Of a stretch of DNA of 38,429 bases, positions 1 to 8,640 are shown piece after piece. The translations under genes and the position numbers were made by a program. Position 1 is the first letter of the stretch, and every line of letters starts with the position of its first letter. The DNA comes from an uncultured Oscillospiraceae bacterium (GTDB lineage Bacteria; Bacillota_A; Clostridia; Oscillospirales; Oscillospiraceae). A model generated the notes under the pieces. It had not been told where the DNA came from and made no database searches. It saw only the letters and a list, made by a program, of their open reading frames with translations. The DNA lies in contig CAJTTS010000024.1 in NCBI GenBank assembly GCA_910579155.1, forward strand, positions 1 to 38,429, read 5' to 3'.

Positions 1-1904
1 ACCTCCTGGATGATGCCCACGTCCCCGTTGAATACCCCCAGGTCCCGGCCGCCGGTATTGGGGTCTTCCCAGGGCAGGTCGTAGTTGTTCTTGACCTGCA
101 TCACCCGGTCGCCCTGGCGGAAGATAAAGGGGCCGAAGGCCCGTTCCCCCTTGCCCTGGGCGGCGGGATTGAGCGCCTCTTGCAGCGCGCGGTTCAGGGC
201 GGCGGTGCCCGCCCCCCGCTTCCGGGTGGGGGTCAGCACCTGAATCTGCTCCGGGGGGATGCCCATGTTTTTGGGCAGGCGGGTTTGACACAGCTCCACA
301 ATGGTGTCCGCTGTCCGGGCGGCGTCCCGGCGGCCCAGATAAAAGAAATCCTTGGATTTGTTGTTCAGCTCGGGGACGATCCCCCGGTTTACCCCGTGGG
401 CGTTCATGACGATGGCGCTCTCACGGGCCTGGCGGAAAATCTCCGTCAACGACACCGCAGGCACCGCCCCGGAGCGGATCAGGTGGTCCAGCACGTTCCC
501 CGGCCCCACCGAGGGGAGCTGGTCCGGGTCCCCGACGAGTACCAGGCGGCAATCCCCCCGCAGGGCGGCCAGCAGCGCCGCCATCAGGGACACGTCCACC
601 ATGGACGTCTCGTCCACAATGACCGCGTCCACCTCCAGCGGGTCGCTCTGGTTTTTGGTGAAGGCCAGTTGCCCGGTGTAGGGGTCCAGTTGGGTTTCCA
701 GCAGCCGGTGGATGGTGACCGCCTCCGCGCCACAGGTCTCGCCCAGGCGCTTGGCGGCCCGCCCGGTGGGGGCGGCCAGGGCAGTGGTCAGCCCGAGCTG
801 GTCGAACAGGGCCAGCACCCCCCGCAGGGAGGTGGTTTTGCCGGTGCCCGGCCCGCCGGTGAGCAGCATCACCTGGCGGGACGCGCACAGCTCCACCGCC
901 GTGCGCTGCTGCCGGGCGTACCGGATGCCCTGTTCCCGCTGGATGGCGTCGATGAGCCGGTCCAGCCCCTCCAGCGGGACGATCTCCGTCCGGCACATCT
1001 CGCCCAGGCGCATGGCCACGTAGCACTCCGCGCCGTACAGCCCGGCGGGGTAGCAGGCGGTAACCCCGGCGATGTCCTCCCGGACCACCTCGCCCCGCTC
1101 AATGAGGGCGTCCAGCCCCTGGGAGAGGCAGTCCTCCTCCACCCCGATGAGGGCGGCGGTGGCGTGGAGCAGCTTGCCCTCCGGCAAAAACACGTGGCCG
1201 TTGTCGGCATTGTGGTCCAGCTCGAAGACCAGGGCCGCTTCCACCCGCTGGGGGTCGTCCCCCGCCACGCCCAGCTCGATGGCCAGGGCGTCAACCTGGG
1301 AGAAGGGAATCTCCAGGGTGCGGTCGGCCAGCAGATAGGGGTTATCCTGCACCACGTCCACCGCCATCGCGCCGAAGCGCTGGTACAGAGGCATGGCGGC
1401 GGACAGGGGCAGCCTGTGCTCGGCCAGGAAGTCGGCCAGCCGCCGCATCCCCATCTTCTGCCGGAAGCTCTCGCTGATGGACCTGGCCCGCTTGGGGGAC
1501 ACGCCGCGGATTTCCGCCAGCCGCTCCGGTTCATTTTCGATGACGGACAGCGCTTCCTCGCCAAAACGGTCCACGATCTGCCTGGCCAGCCCCATGCGCA
1601 CTCCCTGAATCACGCCGGAGGCCAGGTACTCGATGATGGCTTTCTCGCCCACGGGCATCCGCCGGACTACCATCTCCGCCTTGAACTGCTCGCCGTAGCT
1701 GGGGTGGCGGCCCCAGGAACCCTCCAGCTCCAGCTCCTCGCCGGGGGCCACGCCGGGCATACAGCCCACCACGGTGATCTCGCCCCGCTCGCCGCACTCC
1801 AGCTTGAGCACGGTGTAGCCGTTCTCCTCGTTGCGGAACAGCACGGCGGACACCGTGCCCGCCACCTGGTTCTGCTCTGTCCGCAATTCCATCTCCTCCG
1901 GCAT
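1..1904 (-). CDS. recD2: RecD2-like ATP-dependent DNA helicase (3' end outside window)
   Basis: SF1B 5'-3' DNA helicase of the RecD2/YrrC type, which acts in DNA repair without RecBC partners. Reading from an ATG at 1904 preceded by GGAGG gives 634 codons open to the window edge. Visible parts are an OB-like N-terminus (about residues 10-75), a helix-hairpin-helix region (ERLAEIRGVSPKRARSI), Walker A GGPGTGKTT near residue 347, Walker B-like VDETSMVD and the GDPDQLPSVGPG motif III. Bacterial RecD2 proteins are usually 720-800 aa, so roughly 100-150 residues, including the C-terminal helicase motifs, lie before base 1. It has its own promoter and is separated from the upstream deacetylase gene by a terminator-like hairpin. 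Identification is secure. Confidence 0.95.
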   Translation of the reverse strand, partial: MPEEMELRTEQNQVAGTVSAVLFRNEENGYTVLKLECGERGEITVVGCMPGVAPGEELELEGSWGRHPSYGEQFKAEMVVRRMPVGEKAIIEYLASGVIQGVRMGLARQIVDRFGEEALSVIENEPERLAEIRGVSPKRARSISESFRQKMGMRRLADFLAEHRLPLSAAMPLYQRFGAMAVDVVQDNPYLLADRTLEIPFSQVDALAIELGVAGDDPQRVEAALVFELDHNADNGHVFLPEGKLLHATAALIGVEEDCLSQGLDALIERGEVVREDIAGVTACYPAGLYGAECYVAMRLGEMCRTEIVPLEGLDRLIDAIQREQGIRYARQQRTAVELCASRQVMLLTGGPGTGKTTSLRGVLALFDQLGLTTALAAPTGRAAKRLGETCGAEAVTIHRLLETQLDPYTGQLAFTKNQSDPLEVDAVIVDETSMVDVSLMAALLAALRGDCRLVLVGDPDQLPSVGPGNVLDHLIRSGAVPAVSLTEIFRQARESAIVMNAHGVNRGIVPELNNKSKDFFYLGRRDAARTADTIVELCQTRLPKNMGIPPEQIQVLTPTRKRGAGTAALNRALQEALNPAAQGKGERAFGPFIFRQGDRVMQVKNNYDLPWEDPNTGGRDLGVFNGDVGIIQE

Positions 1905-1939
1905 GGCCGAGCCTCCGTTCCAAACAAACGTTTTAGACG

Positions 1940-1968
1940 ATTATACCAGAGTCCTCCCCGGTTTTCAA
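1940..1968 (-). promoter_or_regulatory. Promoter of recD2
   Basis: On the minus strand, TTGAAA (1963-1968) and TATAAT (1940-1945) are separated by 17 bp, with an extended -10 TG one base upstream of the -10. The predicted transcript starts near 1933, about 30 bases before the recD2 ATG. Confidence 0.75.
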
Positions 1969-1981
1969 GCCCAAAACAGGG

Positions 1982-2006
1982 CCCCGGCGTCCAGCGGGCG
2001 CCGGGG
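1982..2006 (-). terminator. Probable terminator of the ATP-grasp/PHP/deacetylase operon
   Basis: An 8-bp GC stem (1982-1989 with 1999-2006) lies directly after the deacetylase stop and is followed on the minus strand by CCTGTTTTG. The U-tract is short, so termination may be partial. Confidence 0.55.
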
Positions 2007-2016
2007 ATAGTTGCGT

Positions 2017-3297
2017 TTATTCCTGATAAGCGGCGTACACGTCCCGCCGGGTGAAGCCCTCCACCGGGCCAAAGTGCCCGCCGGGCAGGGCGGTGACGGG
2101 GCCGTCGGACTTCGTCCCCTTGGGGATCAGTCCCTGCTCCACGCACCACTCCAGCGCGCCGCAATACGCGGCCTCGTGCTTGCCGGTGCGGCGTATCCTG
2201 GCCCAGCGGCGGCCCATGGCCTCTCTTTTGGGGCAGAGCAGCATGGCCAGCTCCCCCCAGGTCATGGGCTGGTCCGGTCGGACCCGGTTATCCGAGTAGG
2301 CCACTGCCCGGTCGGTTTGCAGGCGGCACAGTTTTTCAAACAGAGGGTCGTCCCGGCCCAGGTCGGCAAAGGGGCTCTCCTCCATGAGCCGCTCCACCGT
2401 CGCCACCTGGTAGCCGTACTCCTTCAGTAGTTCAAGCTGCTTGCGCAGCCCCCAGGCCACCGGCGTGCGCTTGGCCATGTTATAGCCGTCCTTTTGGAAA
2501 ATGATCTGGCCGCAGAAGAAATCCGGGTCCTTTTCCAGCGCTTTTCTCACGGGTTCCACCATGGCGGTTACCTCCGCCTCCAATGCCGCCTCCGGGTCGG
2601 ACAGGGTAGATGGCAGCCAGCCCGCCCCGTCGAAGGAGGCGGCCATATACTGGTAGCCCAGGCGGTCGTACACGTCGTAGCTGGTGAAGCCGTCCTGCAT
2701 GACGTCCACGTAGTGGGGCGGGCGGGACATGGTAATCTGATAGCCGTACTGCTCTTGCATGAGCTGGTCCAGCTTGTTCAGGTCGTCCACCGCCTTGTCC
2801 ACGGTGCCCAGGTACTCCCTGGCCCCGTAGACAAAGGGCTTTTTGCCGAAAATGATGTGGCGGTAGCCGTGGTTGGTGACCTGGTGGCCCTCGTCCAGGA
2901 TGCGGCGGATGAGCCGGTCGTTGTGGACCGCGCCCCCCTTGGCGTCACAGCCCATGTCGGGGTAGTGGTCAAACCTGGTGCCGCCCCAGGCGGCGCTGCC
3001 GGTCTTGCCCGCCTTGTCGGGGTAGTTTTCGCTGGTATCGCCGATGACGTCGAAGGTGCCCTTGGCGTCGAATGACCCCAGGACGTCCAGCAGTACGTCG
3101 GTGAGCGAGCGGCCCTCGAAGCGGTCCGGGGAGGCGGGCATGTCCATGGGCCCGTCGTCAAAGGTCATGGCGCAGATGCGCTTGTCCGTCTTGACCCGCT
3201 CGATGCGGCGGGTGTAGCTGAGATGGTGCTTCTCCTCCGGAAGGAGCTTTTTTACCACCTGTTTTCCCTTTTTCCCGAGTTTCACAATGAGCGACAT
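2017..3297 (-). CDS. Polysaccharide deacetylase family protein (NodB fold)
   Basis: 426 aa carbohydrate-esterase-4-like protein. NodB motif 1 is TFDDGP (residues 45-50); NHGYRH looks like the metal-binding motif 2 and RPPH like motif 3. Family members de-N-acetylate or de-O-acetylate cell-wall or surface glycans. No signal peptide is obvious: the N-terminus is basic (MSLIVKLGKKGKQVVKK). The last 100 residues (DQPMTWGELAMLL ... GALEWCVEQGLIPKG) look like a degenerate S-layer-homology pattern, which would anchor the protein to the wall; this is inference. The frame continues upstream, but the ATG at 3297 has GAGGAG before it and lies 2 bp after the PHP gene's stop, so that start is chosen. Last gene of a three-gene operon. 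Confidence 0.85.
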   Translation of the reverse strand: MSLIVKLGKKGKQVVKKLLPEEKHHLSYTRRIERVKTDKRICAMTFDDGPMDMPASPDRFEGRSLTDVLLDVLGSFDAKGTFDVIGDTSENYPDKAGKTGSAAWGGTRFDHYPDMGCDAKGGAVHNDRLIRRILDEGHQVTNHGYRHIIFGKKPFVYGAREYLGTVDKAVDDLNKLDQLMQEQYGYQITMSRPPHYVDVMQDGFTSYDVYDRLGYQYMAASFDGAGWLPSTLSDPEAALEAEVTAMVEPVRKALEKDPDFFCGQIIFQKDGYNMAKRTPVAWGLRKQLELLKEYGYQVATVERLMEESPFADLGRDDPLFEKLCRLQTDRAVAYSDNRVRPDQPMTWGELAMLLCPKREAMGRRWARIRRTGKHEAAYCGALEWCVEQGLIPKGTKSDGPVTALPGGHFGPVEGFTRRDVYAAYQE

Positions 3298-3299
3298 GC

Positions 3300-4019
3300 T
3301 CAGTCTCCTCTCCAAAAAATATCCTGGGCGCAGCACTTGACGGCGAAAGCCGCCCATTTGGCGTAGCCCAGCGGCCCCGCCCCGGTTTTCCGGCGCTTGG
3401 TGAGCTGGCTCCGGGCCACGTACCAGGCCCGGCTGCGGCGGCCCTCTGTCCGGGCGCGCCCGGTGAGCAGCGCGGCCTTTACCGCTTCCAGGGTGAGCGC
3501 GTCCGCCTCCACCACGGTGAAGCCGTTGCCCACCTCCTGGGGACGGTGGGCGTCGCTGCCGCCGAAGGGAGGCAGTTTGCACACCCGGGCAAAGCTGGAG
3601 GCCAGCTCGTTGGCATCGTGGATGTTCCGGTCGGCGCGGCTGTTCCACACTTCAACGCCGTCCAGATGGGGCACGGCGGGGGCCAGCCGGCCCCCGTCCC
3701 GGCTGCGTTCAAAGGGGTGGGCCAGCACCGCAAGCCCGCCCTGGGCGCGGATGGCGTCCGCCGCCGCAAAAAAGTCCTTCGTCTCCACCGGTCCGGTGAT
3801 GAACAGCCCCAGCAGGTGGCCGAACTGGGTGGATACCTCAATGCCGGGAATGAGGAGAAAATCGTGGAATTGGGGCGCGTCGGTCAGGGCCAGGTCGTGG
3901 TCGCAGACGGCTGCGCCGTTCAGCCCCCTGGCTTTGGCCAGGGACACGATCTCCTCCACGGTCATGACTCCGTCCGGGGAGCGGTGGGAGTGTATGTGCA
4001 AGTCAAGCCTGATCTCCAT
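3300..4019 (-). CDS. PHP-domain metal-dependent phosphoesterase
   Basis: 239 aa PHP protein of the TrpH/YciV-like type. Metal-binding motifs are DLHIHSH (residues 6-12), CDHD near 39, AHPFERS near 100 and GSDAH near 155. Relatives hydrolyse phosphoesters such as 3',5'-bisphosphates or short RNA ends; the substrate here is unknown. The last 50 residues (RRSRAWYVARSQLTKRRKTG onwards) are basic and fall outside the core fold. It starts 3 bp after the ATP-grasp stop and ends 2 bp before the deacetylase start, so the three genes are almost certainly co-translated. Confidence 0.9.
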   Translation of the reverse strand: MEIRLDLHIHSHRSPDGVMTVEEIVSLAKARGLNGAAVCDHDLALTDAPQFHDFLLIPGIEVSTQFGHLLGLFITGPVETKDFFAAADAIRAQGGLAVLAHPFERSRDGGRLAPAVPHLDGVEVWNSRADRNIHDANELASSFARVCKLPPFGGSDAHRPQEVGNGFTVVEADALTLEAVKAALLTGRARTEGRRSRAWYVARSQLTKRRKTGAGPLGYAKWAAFAVKCCAQDIFWRGD

Positions 4020-4022
4020 GAT

Positions 4023-5129
4023 CTACCTTCTCAGCAGCGTATTGCGCAGATAACGGCGCAGCGGGGCGGGGTCGTCCTTGGCGCTCAGCGCCTCCTCAGC
4101 CCGGAACCAGTCCGCCATTCCCTGGAAAAAGGGGCCGGGCCTGCCGTGGCGCAGGTAGTCCAGCATGGCCGCGCCGTCGTTGAGGGTAAAGCGCATCCGC
4201 ACCCCCGCCTTGTAGTCCTGGGGGACGTAGTCCAGCCGCTCCCCGGCGGCGGCCTGAGCGTAGCGGCAGGCGAAGGGGCTGTCCGCCCGCTCCGTCATGG
4301 GGAAGCTGCCCCACACCCGGGGATTGACCTCCAGGACGTATTCCCCCTTGAACTCCACCATGGCCATACCCACGAACCCGAAGGAGGCCAGCAGACGGTA
4401 GGCCCGGTCGATGAGGGCGGGGTCGTAAAAGCTCTCGCAACAGGTGGACGGCCCGCCGGAGGCGGGGTATTCCCGGACGCGCCGGTGGCAGACGGCGGCG
4501 ATCAGGCGGCTGTCCCGGTCCAGCAGCAAGCTGGCCCCGGCCCCCGTGCCCTCCACCTTTTGCTGGACAATGGGGCGGGGGTCGTAGCGGGCCATGGCGG
4601 CCAGCTTGGCGGCGTACTCCCGGGCGTTGTTTGCCACGGCATAGCGGTCCTTGGCCTTCAGACCGAATTTTTCCCCGCAGTGGGGCTTGATGATAACGGG
4701 GTAGGCGTCCGGTTTCCCCTCGTACTCCCTGGGGACGGGTATGCCCAGCTCCTCGCACCGCCGGTGGACTGCCTCCTTGTCGTTCAGCGCGTCCAGCACC
4801 TCGGTTGGAGCGATGAGGAAATCGCACACCTGGGCGAACCGCTCCCGCTGCTTTGACACGGCGTTGAGGCTGGCCGCACCCACGCAGAACAGCACGGGAT
4901 GGCCGTACTCCTCCAGCAGGGCGTACAGCTTGTCCGGATAGTCCGGGTCCGCATCCGAACCCTCCAGCCAGTGTCTCTCCGCCGCATAGCGGGAGGCAAA
5001 GCCCGGCGGCTCCAGGGCCAGGTCGGCCCGGGTCTGGGTGACGACGACGCGGTATCCGGCCCGCCCCAGCATCCGGATCTCGGCGATGGACGCGCGGTAT
5101 TTTCCATCTGTGATGACAACGGTGCCCAT
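4023..5129 (-). CDS. ATP-grasp enzyme of unknown substrate
   Basis: 368 aa protein with a Rossmann-like N-terminus (GTVVITDGKYRASIAEIRMLGRAG), a central ATP-grasp core (VIIKPHCGEKFGLKAKDR; IVQQKVEGTGAGASLLLD) and the magnesium-binding strand VEFKGEYVLEVNPRVWGS. It resembles carbamoyl-phosphate-synthase-like ATP-grasp ligases, which join a carboxylate to an amine or thiol through an acyl phosphate. The substrate cannot be read from sequence. The ATG at 5129 is preceded by GGGGAGG. First gene of the operon; the glycan deacetylase downstream hints at modification of a surface polymer, which is inference. Confidence 0.85.
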   Translation of the reverse strand: MGTVVITDGKYRASIAEIRMLGRAGYRVVVTQTRADLALEPPGFASRYAAERHWLEGSDADPDYPDKLYALLEEYGHPVLFCVGAASLNAVSKQRERFAQVCDFLIAPTEVLDALNDKEAVHRRCEELGIPVPREYEGKPDAYPVIIKPHCGEKFGLKAKDRYAVANNAREYAAKLAAMARYDPRPIVQQKVEGTGAGASLLLDRDSRLIAAVCHRRVREYPASGGPSTCCESFYDPALIDRAYRLLASFGFVGMAMVEFKGEYVLEVNPRVWGSFPMTERADSPFACRYAQAAAGERLDYVPQDYKAGVRMRFTLNDGAAMLDYLRHGRPGPFFQGMADWFRAEEALSAKDDPAPLRRYLRNTLLRR

Positions 5130-5162
5130 AATCCGCCTCCCCGCTGGATTTCAGTGAGGGAT

Positions 5163-5191
5163 ATTATACCAGACGGAGGGAAAGATTGCAA
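5163..5191 (-). promoter_or_regulatory. Promoter of the ATP-grasp/PHP/deacetylase operon
   Basis: On the minus strand, TTGCAA (5186-5191), a 17-bp spacer and TATAAT (5163-5168) with an upstream TG. The predicted start is near 5156, giving a leader of under 30 bases. Confidence 0.75.
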
Positions 5192-5298
5192 GGGCGGGGA
5201 ACGGTTCCTTGCCACGCTCGGGCTGGGCGCGTTACGGGGCGGCTTGACTCCGCCCCTGTGCGCCATCCGAGCGCTTCCGGGATTTTTTGAAAATAGAG

Positions 5299-5327
5299 TT
5301 GATAAATTTTCCCGGGCGTGATAAAAT
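5299..5327 (+). promoter_or_regulatory. Promoter of the SRP RNA
   Basis: TTGATA (5299-5304), a 17-bp spacer and TAAAAT (5322-5327). The predicted transcript start near 5334 is about 15-25 bases before the SRP RNA terminal helix. Confidence 0.65.
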
Positions 5328-5350
5328 AACCTTGGCTTGTGAGCGCCTCG

Positions 5351-5641
5351 GCGCAAAACAAGGCCGCGCTAGTTGGGGAGTTAGCGGTGCCCTGTACCTG
5401 CAACCCGCTACAGCAGGGATGAATCCCGGCCCCCGGAGGCAGGCTGTGCCGTCTGCCCCATATAAGCAGCGATGATGGATCGGTCCCGCGCAACGCTCAC
5501 CCGTGAACCGTGTCAGGCGGGGAACCGAGCAGCACTAAGCGGACCTGGGCGTGTGCCGCGGGGCTGCCGATCCTGAGCCGGCTGTATGGGTAACGGGCAT
5601 ATCCTGTCCTTCAAAGGCCGGTGCGCGGTCTTGTTTTGCGC
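5351..5641 (+). ncRNA. ffs: Signal recognition particle RNA, long Firmicutes type (scRNA/4.5S homologue)
   Basis: RNA component of the signal recognition particle, which binds Ffh and targets membrane proteins to the translocon. The Alu-domain signature appears at about 5369-5420 (GCTAGTTGGGGAGTTAGCGG, then GTGCCCTGTACCTGCAA). Domain IV lies at 5512-5533: GTCAGG, a CGG/CCG stem with GGAA tetraloop (5521-5524), then AGCAGC. The 5' end (5359-5369) pairs with the 3' end (5623-5633) over 11 bp, and the pairing continues outward through 5351/5641. Length and layout match the roughly 270-nt Bacillus scRNA. Its position just upstream of dnaX is conserved in many Firmicutes. Confidence 0.93.
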
Positions 5642-5940
5642 CGAAGCGCGAGGGCAGGCGCATAGGGGAGCTTGGAGCGGAGCGAAAGCAAAAGCCCAGG
5701 GCCCACGCAGTGGGACCGGGTTTTGCTTGAGTCGCAGCGAAAGCGACCCGGCCATGCGCCCAGCCCGAGCGTGACAAGGAAGCGCGATCGTAGGCTGGCA
5801 GGCCCGCGCAGCGGGCTGGAGACCAGTCCGAGTCGGAGGGAAGCCGAGCCGTAAGCCAGCCCAACGCGAGTGTGACAAGGAATCGCGGTAACAGGCGCAG
5901 CGTACAGAAGGCGCTGCGCGTTTCTTTTTATTTCCCGGAG
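5642..5940. repeat. Intergenic imperfect repeats between SRP RNA and dnaX
   Basis: No gene seen. The stretch holds two related copies of a short motif, GAGCGTGACAAGGAAGCGCG near 5766-5786 and GAGTGTGACAAGGAATCGCG near 5868-5888, plus several short palindromes. The 26 bases at 5749-5774 recur with 3 mismatches at 24778-24803, so part of this spacer belongs to a dispersed repeat family. A hairpin near 5897-5918 (GGCGCAGCG / CGCTGCGC) followed by TTTCTTTTT could terminate the SRP RNA transcript just before dnaX. Confidence 0.5.
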
Positions 5941-5948
5941 GTGATCCC

Positions 5949-7697
5949 ATGTATCAGGCCCTGTACCGCAAGTGGCGTTCCCGCACTTTTGACCAGGTGG
6001 TGGGCCAGGACCACGTCACCCAGACCCTGAAGCGGCAGGTGGCCAACCGCCGCCTGTCCCACGCCTACCTGTTCACCGGCACCCGGGGGACGGGTAAAAC
6101 CTCCTGCGCCAAGCTGCTGGCTCGGGCGGTGAACTGCGAGAGCCCCCAGGACGGCAACCCCTGTAACGCCTGCCCCTCCTGCCTGGGCATTCTCAACGGC
6201 TCCATCCTGGACGTGCTGGAGCTGGACGCCGCCTCCAACAACGGCGTGGACGACATCCGGGCCATTTTGGATGAGGCGGTGTACACCCCCGCCACGGTGA
6301 AAAAACGGGTGTACATCATCGACGAGGTCCACATGCTGTCCAACCAGGCGTTCAACGCCCTGCTCCAGATTCTGGAGGAACCGCCGGAGCACCTGATGTT
6401 CATTTTGGCCACCACCGAGGTACACAAGGTGCCGGCCACCATCAAGAGCCGGTGCCAGCAATTCGCCTTCAAGCGTATCCACCCCGGCGACATCGCCGCC
6501 CACCTGCTTCACATCTCGAAGGAGGAGGGCATCGGCCTCACCGACGGCGGGGCCGCCCTCATCGCCCGGCTGGCCGACGGCGGCATGCGGGACGCGCTGT
6601 CCCTGCTGGACCAGTGCTCGGGCGGGGGCGGGGCGGTGGACGAGGACCGGGTGCTGTCCGCCCTGGGGCTGGCGGGTAACCTGGAAGCGGCGGCCCTGCT
6701 CCAATGCGCCGCCGGGGGAGATGTTGGCGCCGCTCTGGAGCGGCTTGATAAGCTGTATGCCAACGGCAAGGAGATGACCGCCCTGGCGGGGGAGCTGTCC
6801 GCGCTGGTGCGGGACCTGCTGGTGCGCAAGACCGCCCCCAGGACAGGCGCGGCCCTGATGACCGGCGGCTTCGATGGGGAGACCCTGAAGAAGCTGTCCG
6901 CCCGGTTGGACGTGCCCAGGCTGGCCCAGATGCTCAACCGTTTGCAGCGCACGGCGGCGGACCTGGCCCGGTCCGCCAACCGCCGCACGGATATGGAGCT
7001 GTGCCTGCTCGCCCTGTGCGATCCTGCCCTGGATGATTTCCCGGCGGGCCTGTCCGCCCGAATCGCCCGGCTGGAGCAGGGAGGAATCCCCGCCCCCAGG
7101 GCCGGGACGGCGCCCCAGGCAATGCCCCCGAAGCGGGAGGCCCCGCCCGCAGGGCCGGAACCCCATGCTCGGGAGGAGGTCCCCCGGGACGAGCCGCCCC
7201 TTCCCGAAGAGCCCCCCCTGCGGGACGGGGACGCGCCCCCCTGGGATGAGCCGGCGCCCGCTCCGAAGTCCTTCCGGCAGGCGGCTGAGCCGTGGCCCGC
7301 GCCCGCGCCAAAACCGGAACCTGTGCCCGTGGAAGCGCCCGCCGCCCAAAACGTCCCCGGCTGGCCGGGCTGGTCCGCGTTCCGGGACCGGATGAAGGGC
7401 ATGTTGGCGGTGAGCGATTACAGCTTCCTCAGCAACCCCGCCATGGCGGAGGGCCGCTTTGACGGGCGGCAGCTCACCGTTTGGGTGGCCAACAGCTTTT
7501 TGAAGGAGCAGCTCAGCCGCCCGGACATCGCCCGGTCCATGGGATCGCTGTGCCGGCAGCTCACCGGCGCGACCCATCCGGTGGAATTCAAGGTGGGCCA
7601 GGCCCCGCCGGAGGAGCTTCCCGCCGCCCCGGTTGGGACGGCGGACCCGTTGGAGGCATTTTTGAGTCAGGGCGGCGGAAATATTGTTGTAGAGTAA
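5949..7697 (+). CDS. dnaX: DNA polymerase III subunits gamma/tau
   Basis: 582 aa clamp-loader ATPase of the replicative polymerase. Visible: Walker [10 protein letters not shown] (residues 44-52), a zinc-binding cysteine cluster ending CNACPSC, Walker B IIDEVHML, sensor 1 [15 protein letters not shown] (the SRC motif), then a Pro/Glu/Ala-rich linker at about residues 370-470 and a small C-terminal fold. The start at 5949 follows GGAGGTGA. First gene of dnaX-ybaB. The linker is long and proline-rich, as in other GC-rich Clostridia. No A-rich slippage site for a shorter gamma form was noticed. Confidence 0.97.
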   Translation: MYQALYRKWRSRTFDQVVGQDHVTQTLKRQVANRRLSHAYLFTGTRGTGKTSCAKLLARAVNCESPQDGNPCNACPSCLGILNGSILDVLELDAASNNGVDDIRAILDEAVYTPATVKKRVYIIDEVHMLSNQAFNALLQILEEPPEHLMFILATTEVHKVPATIKSRCQQFAFKRIHPGDIAAHLLHISKEEGIGLTDGGAALIARLADGGMRDALSLLDQCSGGGGAVDEDRVLSALGLAGNLEAAALLQCAAGGDVGAALERLDKLYANGKEMTALAGELSALVRDLLVRKTAPRTGAALMTGGFDGETLKKLSARLDVPRLAQMLNRLQRTAADLARSANRRTDMELCLLALCDPALDDFPAGLSARIARLEQGGIPAPRAGTAPQAMPPKREAPPAGPEPHAREEVPRDEPPLPEEPPLRDGDAPPWDEPAPAPKSFRQAAEPWPAPAPKPEPVPVEAPAAQNVPGWPGWSAFRDRMKGMLAVSDYSFLSNPAMAEGRFDGRQLTVWVANSFLKEQLSRPDIARSMGSLCRQLTGATHPVEFKVGQAPPEELPAAPVGTADPLEAFLSQGGGNIVVE

Positions 7698-7714
7698 GAA
7701 GGAGGTACACAAAT

Positions 7715-8062
7715 ATGGCAAAGGGATTCAACAGCCGCGGTATGGGCGGCATGGGCGGCGGCAACATGAACAACATGATCCGCCAGGCCCAGAAGATGCA
7801 GCAGGACATGCTCAAGGCCCAGGAGGAGCTGGAGGGCAAAACCTATGAGGCCGGGGCGGGCGGCGGCGTGGTGTCCGCTACGGTGTCCGGCAGGAAGGAG
7901 CTGGTCAGCGTGACCATCGACCCGGAGGCCGTGGACCCGGACGACGTGGAGATGCTCCAGGACCTGATCGTGGCCGCCGTCAACGAGGCGCTGCGCAAGG
8001 CCAACGAGGACGCGGCCGGCCAGATGGCCAAGTTCACCGGCGGGCTGAATCTGCCCTTCTGA
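7715..8062 (+). CDS. ybaB: YbaB/EbfC family nucleoid-associated protein
   Basis: 115 aa small DNA-binding protein. It has a Gly/Met/Asn-rich N-terminus (residues 4-20), then the family core [20 protein letters not shown], the [19 protein letters not shown] strands and a C-terminal helix. The frame is open upstream into dnaX, but the ATG at 7715 follows AAGGAGGT and lies 17 bp after the dnaX stop. In most Firmicutes recR follows ybaB; here a NUDIX gene follows instead. Confidence 0.95.
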   Translation: MAKGFNSRGMGGMGGGNMNNMIRQAQKMQQDMLKAQEELEGKTYEAGAGGGVVSATVSGRKELVSVTIDPEAVDPDDVEMLQDLIVAAVNEALRKANEDAAGQMAKFTGGLNLPF

Positions 8063-8127
8063 TGACGGAGCGCCTGAGCGTTGCTTGTGCCGACGAGTTG
8101 GGGCGTAATGACAGGAGGAGACAAACG

Positions 8128-8625
8128 ATGCACAACAGCACCCTGTGCTACCTGGAAAATCCCCAGGGCGAATATTTGATGCTCCACCGGGTAAAAAAGA
8201 AGGTGGATATCAATAAGGACAAGTGGATCGGCGTGGGCGGCAAATTTGAAGAGGGCGAGAGTCCCGACGAATGCCTGTGCAGGGAGGTCCGGGAGGAGAC
8301 CGGCCTCATCCTCACCGACTTCCAGTTCCGGGGCGTGGTCACCTTTTTGTGCTGCGACAGCGAATCGGATCAATTCATGTACCTGTTTACCGCCACGGGC
8401 TGGACGGGGGAGCTGGACATGAATTGCAGCGAGGGCGAGCTGGCCTGGGTGCCCAAAGAGAGGATAACGGAGCTGCCCATCTGGGAGGGGGACGCCATCT
8501 TTCTGGACTTGCTGGCCCGGGACGGCCCCCCGTTCCTGCTTACCCTGGACTACCGGTCGGAGACCGGCGAGGACCGGCTGATCCGGGCCGTGCTGGACGG
8601 AAGGACCATCGTATTGAATCGATAA
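8128..8625 (+). CDS. NUDIX hydrolase, MutT/8-oxo-dGTP diphosphatase-like
   Basis: 165 aa. The full Nudix box is at residues 38-60 (G-x5-E-x7-REVREETGL), which binds the metal and pyrophosphate. Relatives annotated as 8-oxo-dGTP diphosphatase share the N-terminus NSTLCYLENPQGEYLMLHR and the VGGKFEEGESP region. The start at 8128 follows AGGAGGAG; the longer frame back to 8062 lacks such a site. It sits where recR is often found, between ybaB and a peptidase gene 15 bp downstream, so it may share their transcript. Confidence 0.9.
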   Translation: MHNSTLCYLENPQGEYLMLHRVKKKVDINKDKWIGVGGKFEEGESPDECLCREVREETGLILTDFQFRGVVTFLCCDSESDQFMYLFTATGWTGELDMNCSEGELAWVPKERITELPIWEGDAIFLDLLARDGPPFLLTLDYRSETGEDRLIRAVLDGRTIVLNR

Positions 8626-8640
8626 GGAGATGTATGTCAT

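Noticed and set aside
180..2054. 624-aa plus-strand open frame over recD2
   Set aside because: It is the antisense shadow of a clear helicase; high GC keeps the frame open. The product is low-complexity (Gly/Pro/His/Gln rich) and has no RBS.
5351..5475. Small open frames over the SRP RNA
   Set aside because: They overlap the RNA's conserved Alu domain and closing helix; no RBS.
5928..7721. 597-aa minus-strand frame over dnaX
   Set aside because: Antisense of a certain DnaX protein, with biased composition and no family motif.
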